Positions 47,223 to 56,480 of a stretch of 64,000 bases of DNA are shown here, one piece after another. Each line of letters begins with the position of its first letter. The first letter of the stretch is position 1. The DNA lies in assembly GCF_000499385.1 (NCBI RefSeq), contig NW_013655347.1, positions 52,382 to 116,381 of the forward strand. The letters are read 5' to 3'. The position numbers and the translations under genes are program-made. Under the pieces are notes generated by a model, which was not told the DNA's origin, made no database searches, and saw nothing but the letters and a program-made list of their open reading frames with translations. The stretch is from Eimeria necatrix (taxonomy: Eukaryota > Apicomplexa > Conoidasida > Eucoccidiorida > Eimeriidae).

Positions 47223-48986
47223 CTATTCTCTCCAGGCTGGCAGCTGTGATAAATCACCTAAGCTTTGCCGTATCGACTCCAGAGGCGTCTTCGGACTTAA
47301 TACCGTCAAGCTCGGCTCTACTCCGCATGATAAAATGGCATATTTCAGCTTTGCTGGCGAGACGCGCTCCCGTAGCAACTTTTCCAGAATCCTCTTGTGA
47401 GAGACGAGCAAAACCGTATTAAGAGCTTCTGTTTTGCACAGCACGTGTAATATCACCTTCCCTCTAAGCTTTACGAGTTTACCCGACTCCCGATCAGGCC
47501 GCTCGGCGTTTGCTCCCTCGTCATTGCGGTTGTGGAGCGGTCCTTCCACATATTTAATTGTATCTCTGAGTGCCCGTGCTCTTGCAGTTAAAGGTATCAC
47601 CTCCGGGTCTCCGATATGGACTACAGTGCTTTGATCCGCGTTTGTCGCAGTGCTTGCAGCTTCGCCTGCTTCCGTCCCTTCTGCCGCAGCTGTCTCCTCA
47701 CCTGTAGCCGAATACTTGTCAGACGAAATCTGTCCTGGGGCCCCTAGACGGTTCCTTTGCAAGATGGTCTCCAGCTCACCTTTGGTGTAGGGGGTCCACC
47801 AAGCTTCTCCTGCTGCCATGGTCTCGATATCTATTGCAGTTCTCGCTATTTGCATATTCACGTAAAGCTCGTGGAGGCGAGCAAGTAATTCGTTTAATTC
47901 CGTGCCAGTCTCATTCGGGCCGGACAATTGTTCACGTAGCATGGGATCAACCAACCACGTAACTCGGCTTTTCTCCACTATATCTTGGTGGGCGCTTTTG
48001 CAAGCCATTACTTTGCCCATCTGTACCGTCGATATACTGGCGGTTTGTAGACCAACAGTCAGGGGAGAGGTGACGAACGCATCAATACAAAAACTCGGAG
48101 GCTGCCTTCTATTAATTCGACTCTCGCATTTGTGGATCTCCTCAAATAGTTCGTCAAACGCTTCATTGACCCGGAATGCCTTTTGTATGTCTTTTCTGGA
48201 TAGACTTGGATCGGTGTCAGCAAGCACTTCACTTCCCTGGCGGCGGAACCGGGCTGAAAGAAATCGGACAGAAGCACATTTCTTCGTACCAAAACTAGGG
48301 TGGGTATGAACATTCATCTCCTGCTACAGAGCTCTATTTTCATCTAGAGGGTGGATAGTGTTGTACTATTTGGCACGACTGATGGTTGCTAGCTTTCCTG
48401 TAATCATTCAATTTGCCGGCCTGAACCTTGGAGAAGACTTACGCATGGTGCAGCAGCCCCCCGTAAGCACTTTTTTATTGAACTCGTTAGCCCCATCCTC
48501 ATTCGCATCAGGCAAAAAGATTAAAAGCTTCGATGCAGTCACATGCTTATGCCGGTCTCGCAAGTACCAGTGACAGATCTGAAGGGCCAGATGCCTCTTT
48601 CGCCTTCGGGCGCTCAGCCACCTGCTGGCAAAGACTCTTGCCACTGCGCGTAAAGGTTTAGGGTAACGTGGTTTACTTGGAGGTGTTTTGGGATTCATGT
48701 CGGGAAAATTCTCGAGCTTTTGCTCTTTAACGGGCCCGGCGACCGGCGGTGTACTAGTAGCTGGGTCAAGTTCCTGCAAGTTTTCCACTGAGCCTCCTAA
48801 TGCCACGGCCCCAGCGTTGGTGTGCCCTAGACCATGAGCATGCTTCAAAGACAAAGATTTGCAGAAGTCAATAGAGAGAAAGCTAAGGACAATAAAAGTA
48901 AAAAGAAACAGGAACCTCGCATGGCAGGTGCTCATCAGAAATGAGACGTGCCTTGCTCGCAGCACTGGAATAAACAAACGAAACAT
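47223..48986 (-). CDS. PGM-like paralogue, copy 4, catalytic motif lost (pseudoenzyme)
   Basis: Two exons: 48986-48443 and 48253-47223, phase 1 junction, strong GTAAGT donor and TTTCTTTCAG acceptor, about 524 residues. The ATG at 48986 opens MFRLFIPVLRARHVS followed by the hydrophobic FLFLFTFIVLSFLSIDF. The region aligned to RHG reads KLLIFLPDANEDGANEF, with no His or Arg. Exon 2 keeps DTDPSLSRKD, SFCIDAFVTSPLTVGLQTAS (Arg replaced by Val), MLREQLSGPNETGTE and TVLLVSHKRILEKLL (second His kept). It is closer to copy 3 than to copies 1 and 2, sharing CCG/CCT after the lost motif and FCIDAF. The open frame and intact splice sites argue for a functional protein without phosphotransfer. Its upstream neighbour, SPC3, is on the same strand. 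Confidence 0.78.
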
Positions 48987-51193
48987 TGGGGGGAAATTTT
49001 ATGAAAAGCGGGGGGGGGAAAAGGATATTATTCTCCTGCTTGTGGGAGTTAAAAACTGCGCAACACTTCGAAGACACACAGGTAAAGGAGGCTTTGTGAC
49101 CCTTCAAGAGGCCCGTCAAAAGAAAGATGTTTCATCCAAATTGCCTGCGATAATTTTCCAGGTTTCTTTTTATTTACGCCTCAACGTTTCAACGTTGGCT
49201 CCAAAAAGGCAGTCGAAGGCGGGACTGTCTTCTGCCGTTCAGAACTACTGAAAGCACGGCTCCTTAATGGAGCGCGCTGCCGACGGCAGAAAAAAGTAAA
49301 ACACTTGCCAAGAAAGTCTTACTTTTTCAAATGTAGATATAATCTAAACATTTCAAAAGAAGATTTGTGACGAGGGAACACACCGGAGACATCAGTCAAG
49401 CCTACTGTGTGCCTGGAAGCCAGACCGGCGAAATAAACCGATTTGCTTTTTCAGGGCGCATGTGTTCCTTAGTGTTTCTGTTGAAATTTCTTGTTTATCA
49501 AACCATTCATTTTCTTCAATCATACATCAAGTTTTGAAGCTTAAAAATGCATAAATAATATATTAGTCTCTTCAGTTTTGTTACGGTTTGGCCTGTCGAC
49601 TGCCCGCCACTGACGAGCACCCGGCACGCACTCCTGCACAAGACATGAAAACCGCAACGAGGAATTCTCAAACTATCGCTGCCTTTGTTTTATCTTTAAA
49701 ATTTGGTTGTCGAATCACACTAGGGTCACCGAAGTTGAGCAACTTCACCTGAACTGGGGTACGCTGGTTCCCTGTCTGGTCGCTCACGGAGGCTCGGTGC
49801 CGCGGCCTTCAGCGGATTCACCATCTACCTCGAGGAACACCTTAGGAAGTCAAGGAAATATGTGCAACAAGCAACAAATCCATCTTCTAAAGTAGCAAGT
49901 GCGTCTATTGCTATCATGCGGCTCAGCGTCCAGAGTTCGCAGCTCGATTGAAATGCTATCAGAGAGCACAACGCTGCGCGTAAACAGTATTTCTGAGCAA
50001 ACAGTGCAAGCAAGGCCGCGCTTTGTTCAATCTGCTGTGGCATTTACCCCTCAGAGGAGGTATCAAACGTTAATTTTTACCTTAAGGCATGAAAGACAGG
50101 CCTGTTGCGGCGCAGAGTGCCCGGTAAGGTACCTGTTGCAGGTCATTGATGGTCATAGATTTCACCCTTTTCCCCTGCCCTTTGCCAAGCTGTTGCTCCG
50201 TACCTCGGCTTTTTCGGCGCGACTTTGACCTACCCAAATGGAACATGCTGATGGTAAACTTTATTCTGCAAACACGCATTTTGGTTGAACTTTTTGGGCG
50301 AAGCTTTCGAGCTGCAAAAAACTCACTCGCACTCCTCAGTTTACTCAGTCCACATCTTGTGAGGGGGTTGGAGTCAAATGATGGCCACTTTCCACTGCTG
50401 TCTTCCTACTGGGAAGAGGAAGCGCGCCTTCATTGAAGCAGTGCTGTAGACACAGCACTGCTTGAATGAAGACGCATACACTGCTGCTCTATATCACCTT
50501 CTCAGCTCTACCTAAATAACAAATACTTGCCCAATAAACTGTAGCAAAAAAAAACATCCAGTATTTGAGTTGTAGTGCTCATCTGGCTTTATAATGCGGC
50601 CACCCCACTGAGGCTTTCCCTGCTGGGCGCTGAGGGTTGTTCCATTTGGCCACTTGGGAGGGCGGGCTGGGGCAAGACGGCAGCCTCTTTCTCCAAAAGA
50701 ATGCAAAATAGTATTTCATTTTGTGAATTTGGAGGCATATTTCTCAGCATTTCTAGTTCTAAGCACATTCTAATGAGCCCCTCTCAACAAACCACCAGAG
50801 CACTCCCTCTAGACTTGCAGGCTAGAGTTTCTGCGGCCTCTACTGAAGCGAAGGACCAGCAAAAGCTGCTTCCTGTCCACACCAGAGAATGCAAGTCGTA
50901 AGAAAAAGACTGTACATGATTTGCACACTGACAGCGGGGCCCCAACCCCACCAGGCGAAGTCTCACTACGAAGACACTCCAGCCTTTCATGTGGCTGCGG
51001 GGGGTCATGGGAAGTTTGCTGTTCAGCAAAGCTTTGGCTTATTTCTGTTCATAAAAGCTTTAGCTTAAGAGGCAGCACGTGTTGAAGACACTTCGGGTGC
51101 AGCTAGAGGGCCTTGACTTCAAACAAAAGGCAGCAGGTTGAGTTGGCAAGAGCAGAGGCAGTTGCTGCTGGCTGGCGCGGCCTGCAGCCGCGG
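48987..51193. other. Repeat-poor intergenic stretch, no supported gene
   Basis: Between copy 4 and the SPC3 stop. ORFs up to 130 codons occur, but without motifs or coherent splice structure. No arrays or RNA genes were recognised. Confidence 0.5.
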
Positions 51194-52025
51194 CTATGCA
51201 ATGTCTTCCGGCCTGGCAGCAGCAGCCATTGCTGCTTCCCGCGCCTGCTGCTGCTGCTGCTCCTGCTGCTGCTTGTGCGTGACGCGGTCGTACTGGCCGG
51301 GCATGCGGAAGGTGTTGGTGGCGATGGTTTGGGTGTACATACGGCCCACAATGGGGTGGTAGACAACCTGCAGCTTCACCGTCACTTCGCGGCCCCTCAG
51401 GCCCCTCCCTTTGTCTCTAAAATGGTACTTCGCGGGAGTGTTTGGCCAGTCAATCACAGCGACGCCGTCATCCATGATGATGCGGTCAAACACCACCACT
51501 TGGTTCGTCGGGTGCTGCGGCGTCTCGTACTCAGCCACTACAAACAGGTACACCTGCTTCGCGTTCCACTGGAACAAACCCCGCAGATCGGCCTTTATGT
51601 CCAAAGACAAAACTGCCTGGTCCCCCTGAAACAAGCACAAGCATCAAGTGCAAACAGCGAGAATGTCCTCACCAACAAACGCAAAACAAATGTTAATCAG
51701 CGCGGATTCAAACAACATAAATAGCTCCCCAAGGGGAGCAGAAACACCAGAGTACTGCACCGGGCCAGCGCATGCAAGTTCCTGCGCAGGCCACTCTGCG
51801 AAGCTGCGGCAAAATAATTCAGAATTGAATTGATAAACTCTTCTAGGCAATGCTCACGTTCAAGGCGTAGTTGTAACTGAAGCCGTACACGTCTTTCACG
51901 GCTATGGATCCCGATATGGGGCCCATGAGGAAGTAGGAGGATATGACGTTTCCGATGGCCAGGACACTGAGGCTGACCATAAGTGCGCAGAAAACTGCAT
52001 TTGCGCGGTTCAAATAGCTTTCCAT
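51194..52025 (-). CDS. SPCS3: Signal peptidase complex subunit 3 (SPC22/23)
   Basis: SPC3 is the single-pass ER-membrane subunit that supports the signal-peptide-cleaving complex. Two exons: 52025-51858 and 51625-51194, donor GTGAGC, acceptor TTTCAG, phase 0, 199 residues (family about 170-190). N-terminus MESYLNRANAVFCALMVSL matches the family start 'MNTVLSRANSLFAFSL', followed by the membrane helix. Exon 2 carries LSLDIKADLRGLFQWNAKQV ('ITFDITADLENIFDWNVKQL'), YLFVVAEYETPQHPTNQVVV, and the C-terminal GLRGREVTVKLQVVYHPIVG. The tail adds a Gln/Ala-rich extension (HKQQQEQQQQQAREAA) not seen in other lineages, a mild case of the homopolymer habit. An in-frame ATG upstream at about 52082 is less likely because MESYLNRAN fits the family start. 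Confidence 0.87.
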
Positions 52026-52970
52026 CTTTGCCGCTGCAAGATTTTTGACTTTAAAATCCCAACAGAGGTGAGTTAAGGCCAAAAAGAGGACCTTTCCGGC
52101 TTGTTGCCACCTCGGCTGTCTACGCCTACACCGCCAGCAGCTCGCGAGCTACGTAAACATTCTTATTCCAGCCCCGTCTCAACAAGCACCAAACATCAGT
52201 GAATTTGGAAGAAAGGAAAAGAACGAAATGCGTAGAAGGCGCAGCCGAACACGTCGCAGAGCCGCTGAGTTCTACGCCCACGCCATTGCAGCTTACACAC
52301 TGGAGGCCTGCCGTTTCAGGCACTAGCGGCGCGTGCTGCTAAGAACTTGACTAATGTTCTAGCGTGCGAGTTTCAATAAATCCACTTGAAAACAAATATC
52401 AGCCCCTCCCCGTGTCTGAATATACCCCGGATCGGAAACGCAGCAGGAGCAGCAGCAGCCGGCTCCGCTGGTACGCACCCCACCAGCCCTCGTTGGGAGT
52501 GCTCGTGTGGCTTCCTGACTGGAAAAGGTTGAATTTTCCAATTCCATAAGTCTAATTTACGCGAATTGTAGCAAATTGGAGAGGAATTTTTTGTTTCCTT
52601 CGACTCTCCTTCTCAACCTTTCCTTTCCTGGCCACCCTGTGAATGCCGGTGCATGCGCCGCCTCAGGGAAACCCGCCTACCAATCCTTACGGACTTATTT
52701 CCTGAATCTGCTTCTCTTTTTTGGCGTTGGAGGCTCTTATTCATCTTTTTTGTTTGTTAGGGGAAGCCGGGAGGGGCAGCGCCAACCCTTCAGGCCAGCT
52801 TTTCGTGGCGGCTGCACCACTTGCAGCCAGTTCGGAGTTGCAGAACGCCGGCTCGTGGGCTGAACATTCATCTTTGTCAATTTTTCTAATCTACAGCTTC
52901 TGCTGTATCGTTAAGCAGAAGATCTTCTGGCCGGCGCGCTACCCCGAGCTCTACACTCCTCTTCACGAAA
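52026..52970. other. Divergent promoter region of SPC3 and Sm-E genes
   Basis: 945 bp separate the two divergent start codons. The sequence is single-copy with pyrimidine-rich tracts. Short ORFs here have no support. It presumably contains both promoters and leaders. Confidence 0.5.
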
Positions 52971-53734
52971 ATGACGCACCAAATGAGCAACAAGAAGCTC
53001 CAAAAAATTATGACTCAGCCGATTGTAAGGCTGCAATACTTTACCACGCGAGTGCCACAACACTCGGGTTGCTGCAGCTCCCTCGAGATCACCCAGGCTG
53101 AATTCTGTGGCTCTTCTCATGTTTTATGTGAAGACTACAGAGTACAATAGAAGGAGAGAGAATGTGCAGGGGCTGTACACTGCATGCACTGTGGGATCCT
53201 TGTGGGGACTTGTGGCTATTTTATGAATTTCTGTTGCCTTCGGCTTCATTCCAAACCTTGTTCTGCTGCCTGCTGCCTCTGCAGAACCTGATTTTCAGGT
53301 TTTTCACAAACAAGAGTCGAGTTCAGCTTTGGCTGTACGAACAGCCGGACTTGCGCATTGAAGGCCGCATTATGGTGAGCCATGAGCTGCTGCTTCACTT
53401 CATGTCCACTTATGCAGCAAATGTTTGGTCTTTTTCAGATGAACTTTGACATTTCTGAACTTGTAGTAGTAGTATTTCATGGAGATCTAGCCTGCTTTTA
53501 AGTGCGGCTGTTTGCTGCAGAAGTTTTGCTGCTGTGTTGCTGTTACTTTCTGCACTTCTAAGGCCTAGGGTTTAGGGTTTAGGGTTTAGGGTTTGTTTTT
53601 TTCAGGGATTTGATGAATACATGAATATGGTTTTGGACGACGCGGAGGAAATTCACCTCAAGAAGAACACCCGAGTGTTCGTCGGCAGGATTCTGCTGAA
53701 GGGAGAAAACATTTCTTTAATTATGAGCACGTAA
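52971..53734 (+). CDS. SNRPE: Small nuclear ribonucleoprotein E (Sm protein E)
   Basis: Sm-E is one of seven proteins forming the heptameric ring on U1, U2, U4 and U5 snRNAs in the spliceosome. Three exons in perfect phase 0: 52971-53024, 53285-53374 and 53606-53734, 90 residues (human 92). Exon 1: [18 protein letters not shown]. Exon 2 starts [20 protein letters not shown] (Sm1 motif; human '[20 protein letters not shown]') and ends RIEGRIM. Exon 3: [20 protein letters not shown] then [17 protein letters not shown] (Sm2 motif 'GRIMLKGDNITLL'). Donors GTAAGG and GTGAGC are strong; acceptors are pyrimidine-rich CAG. The second intron ends with telomere-like repeats just before TTTTTTTCAG. The ATG at 52971 fits family length; the in-frame ATG five codons later is possible. 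Confidence 0.95.
53566..53594 (+). repeat. Telomere-like repeat in Sm-E intron 2
   Basis: Four GGGTTTA units, preceded by a partial TAGGG, end 11 bp before the exon 3 boundary. The G-rich strand is the sense strand. This is the only such block in the repeat-poor half. Confidence 0.92.
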
Positions 53735-53977
53735 GACTGAGTCGAAGTAAAACTAAGTTGCACTCTTTTGGCCAGCGAGTTGAACTTGCAGCTTTCTGTG
53801 TTCAAGTCGTTTTGAGACAAACTAAATTAGCTTTATTTGTCCAAGTCATGTTTAGACGAAGTGAATATTCTCATTCAAGAGGAACAGCGCACTAAATATC
53901 TTGTTAAAATCCTGTTAAGTCCTGTTAAAGTCCTTGAAGGATTTATTATTCGGTGGAGTCCACCTGCTGCGCTGCAG

Positions 53978-54548
53978 CAGTGTCAGTGGTTGCTGCTGAA
54001 GGCCCCGCTTGCTTTGCTGCGGACTTGTGCGCAGGGGCAGCACCAACACGGAGTAGCCGCAGCATTTGTGCAGCAAGGCGGGCTCAGAGCGCTGCTGCTG
54101 GAGCGCATGCACTGCATGCATGCACTTAGTGTGTTAATCTGCATGCGTGGCTGGAGCCACACATATGAATGCGCACAGTTGCATGCATGCGTGCATGCAG
54201 TAGAGTCCGGTGGGGGGCACGGGAGGGCTTGGAGAGAGGAAAGATCTACAGAGGGAACCACCCCAGGGCGATATCTTGTGCATCGTCTTAGTCGCACTGC
54301 TTTATTTTGATCTGTCGCTACGGTGACAGACGCAGGAGGGCGCGCTTTCCAGCGGTCTTTTGTTCAAAACTTTAGCATTTTGCTTCTTCATTTAAGTGAA
54401 TGAGCAGCGGCAGTCCACCATCGCCAGCTCGAGGCTGCTGCACATCTGCTTTCACCTCCTGTGGGACTCTCCCCAGTTCCAGCAATTCCGCGCCAACGGC
54501 TGCCTTGCACTGAACTGCAGCAAATGCAGACAAAAGTTGAAAAGTTGA
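53978..54548 (+). CDS. Possible armadillo-like protein fragment, two exons
   Basis: After a GCGCTGCAG acceptor, the plus strand reads QWLLLKAPLALLRTCAQGQ and HGVAAAFVQQGGLRALLLER, whose 'aFvq.GGlraLL' pattern resembles an armadillo-type helix pair. After TTTAAG at 54396 it reads NEQRQSTIASSRLLHICFHL, then WDSPQFQQFRANGCLALNCS, to a TGA at 54546-54548. Both stretches are mixed-composition and amphipathic. The joining donor lies somewhere in the TGCATGC-rich sequence (54105-54198) and was not fixed. No start codon is seen, so the 5' part is missing or the gene is decayed. The family assignment is tentative. Confidence 0.33.
54105..54198. promoter_or_regulatory. Cluster of seven GCATGC motifs
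   Basis: GCATGC occurs at 54105, 54114, 54118, 54141, 54181, 54185 and 54193, several as TGCATGCA. This core is a known ApiAP2-type DNA-binding motif in Plasmodium and Toxoplasma. Regulatory use here is inference; the site lies in a putative intron. Confidence 0.45.
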
Positions 54549-56480
54549 ATAGGGACGAGATGAACAAATAATTGCAATCCAACAATTAGGCATTATTACA
54601 TCCTTGGAAGAGTTGCTGTTCCCCGCTACAAGCAATGTTCAAAAGCAGCTTAGGAGCTGCTGTTGTCCCGGTTACTTCTGTAGAAACTGTGTAGGGATAT
54701 CCGCTTATGGGGAAACGGCAACAGCCCCAACGCGGACATTTCCCCTCACAGGTGATGCAGAGCCCTCTGCAGCCATGGTCGTGCTACTTAGAGTTATCAA
54801 GTAACTCTGAATCGCCACTGAAGCTGCTGCTATTAATGCGTGCTGAGTTACTGTGGGCGATGACTTCCGTGAGAATTGAATGCCGGGCGTCGTAAACCCT
54901 GGCTGAAGCTAATAAGTACTACTACATACTAAAATGATAAAAAACGGAAAAATAACTACTGAAGGCTTTCGTTGTGAAGAGAAAGCGCTAAACAACAACC
55001 TAACTGGTACCCCGCAACGCCCAAAGAGGAAAGCGAAGGAAGAGTTACCGATTCCGCCGAAACGGAGCGCGTCACAGATCACAAAAACCATATAGTCCAC
55101 AAAAAACAAACCCAAAGCACTGCATGCAACACAGCAAATACTTTTTGCGATATGTCGCTCAGACCCGCCCACGCCGATGGAAATGGGGCTGTTCGCCCGA
55201 TTCCCCTTATCATCAAAGCCGCCACCTTTGCAGGTAGGGCCTCCCTTCAAGGTTCGGCAGGGCGCCTGTCTCATCTTCACGACTTGTGGTGTTGTCTGTC
55301 GATGTAGTGGTGAACGTGTGGATCGCCTATAGAAGTGATCCCGTTCGAGTACAGTCGACGATCTTACACCGCTCAGTTGAAGCCCCACCCCAGCTCGCGT
55401 GCCAACAGCGAATAAGAGACCAAACGCAGATTCTTGTCCCTAAAACGAACTTTGCATAGGTTCTTATTGATTCTCATGTTTTATTCGTGCAAATTTTTGT
55501 ATCATTTGCACGAAGTACAGGATTTAGAAGCGGAAGTTCCGTAGAAGGAAACGGATGCCCCACTTCCCAGGTTGCTCTCTACTTCAGAGCAGAGAGCACA
55601 GGGTATATGTTTCGCCCTCGAAATTGCATTTTACTCTTAGAAACTACTTTCATTTTAATTTATGTTCTAGTTTTTCGCGCTTAAGGCGTGGTATGCTCGG
55701 CATAAGGGGCGAATGACGAAATCATACAATTGGTCACGAGGCTGACGCCTGTTTCGGGCGATGCAACCCTCTCTTGGGGATGTGTTGCTAATCTGTACGA
55801 TCAATTTTTCACATATAGAACTTTAAATGGCGATGCCATTCAATGAACGTTAAGTGTGAGGCTTACTTTGCGAGAAGGCCATCATTACTCCACAAATGTG
55901 GGGTGATCTGCTCGATCTTTCGCCGTGCAGTTCAAAGCATGTGCAGCCAGTCTAATGTGTCTGAAATGAGGTTCAGTTGTGACGCAAAACAAGTGATAGC
56001 GTTATGTACACAGAACATTCACTTGTGCCACAGTTACAAGCAGCGTCTCTCATGTTTGGGAGATGAGCACGCAGTCTCGCCCCGACCTACGGCCCGTAGA
56101 CCAAACGTCTTTAAATTTCGAAATGGCCACACACTTTAACTGTGCATTCTCATGAATAATTCCTGGCATCTGCACCCGCATTCTAAAAGGCTTAAAGGGC
56201 ACACCAGCAGTAGTGCCAGGTTCAGAGTCTGCTAGGTACATTGGTTTAGTCAAGTAACTGAGGAGTACCGTCCGCAAGGTCATTAGAAAGGAGAAACACT
56301 ACAGCCATTGTAAAGGCGCTGCCTATGCCTGGGTTAACTAACAACGATTTCAGGGACTTGCTGATTCTTTCACTTACGGAGCTACATGGACACAAACTAA
56401 CAAGCATGGTTTGTTTGAAAATGTGTTGATAAAATCAGGAAGGGACGGATTGACAGCAAGTTAGGCAACCAGACAGAAAA
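54549..56480. other. Repeat-poor intergenic stretch
   Basis: Right of the armadillo-like fragment and downstream of the FAS1 gene. A 159-codon minus-strand ORF (55388-54909) has hydrophobic stretches (LGLFFVDYMVFVICDAL) but no recognisable motif, splice context or homology that I can name. Otherwise nothing is seen. Confidence 0.45.

Noticed and set aside
49700..49800. Possible 5S-rRNA-like segment (AAGTTGAGCAACTTC)
   Set aside because: The short inverted repeat does not extend into a 5S or tRNA fold and no internal promoter boxes were recognised.
54372..54635. 87-codon minus-strand ORF
   Set aside because: It overlaps the plus-strand armadillo-like text, which has the better amphipathic composition; no start context or family.
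54909..55388. 159-codon minus-strand ORF with hydrophobic stretches
   Set aside because: No family, no splice context and unremarkable composition; kept only as a remark in the intergenic entry.
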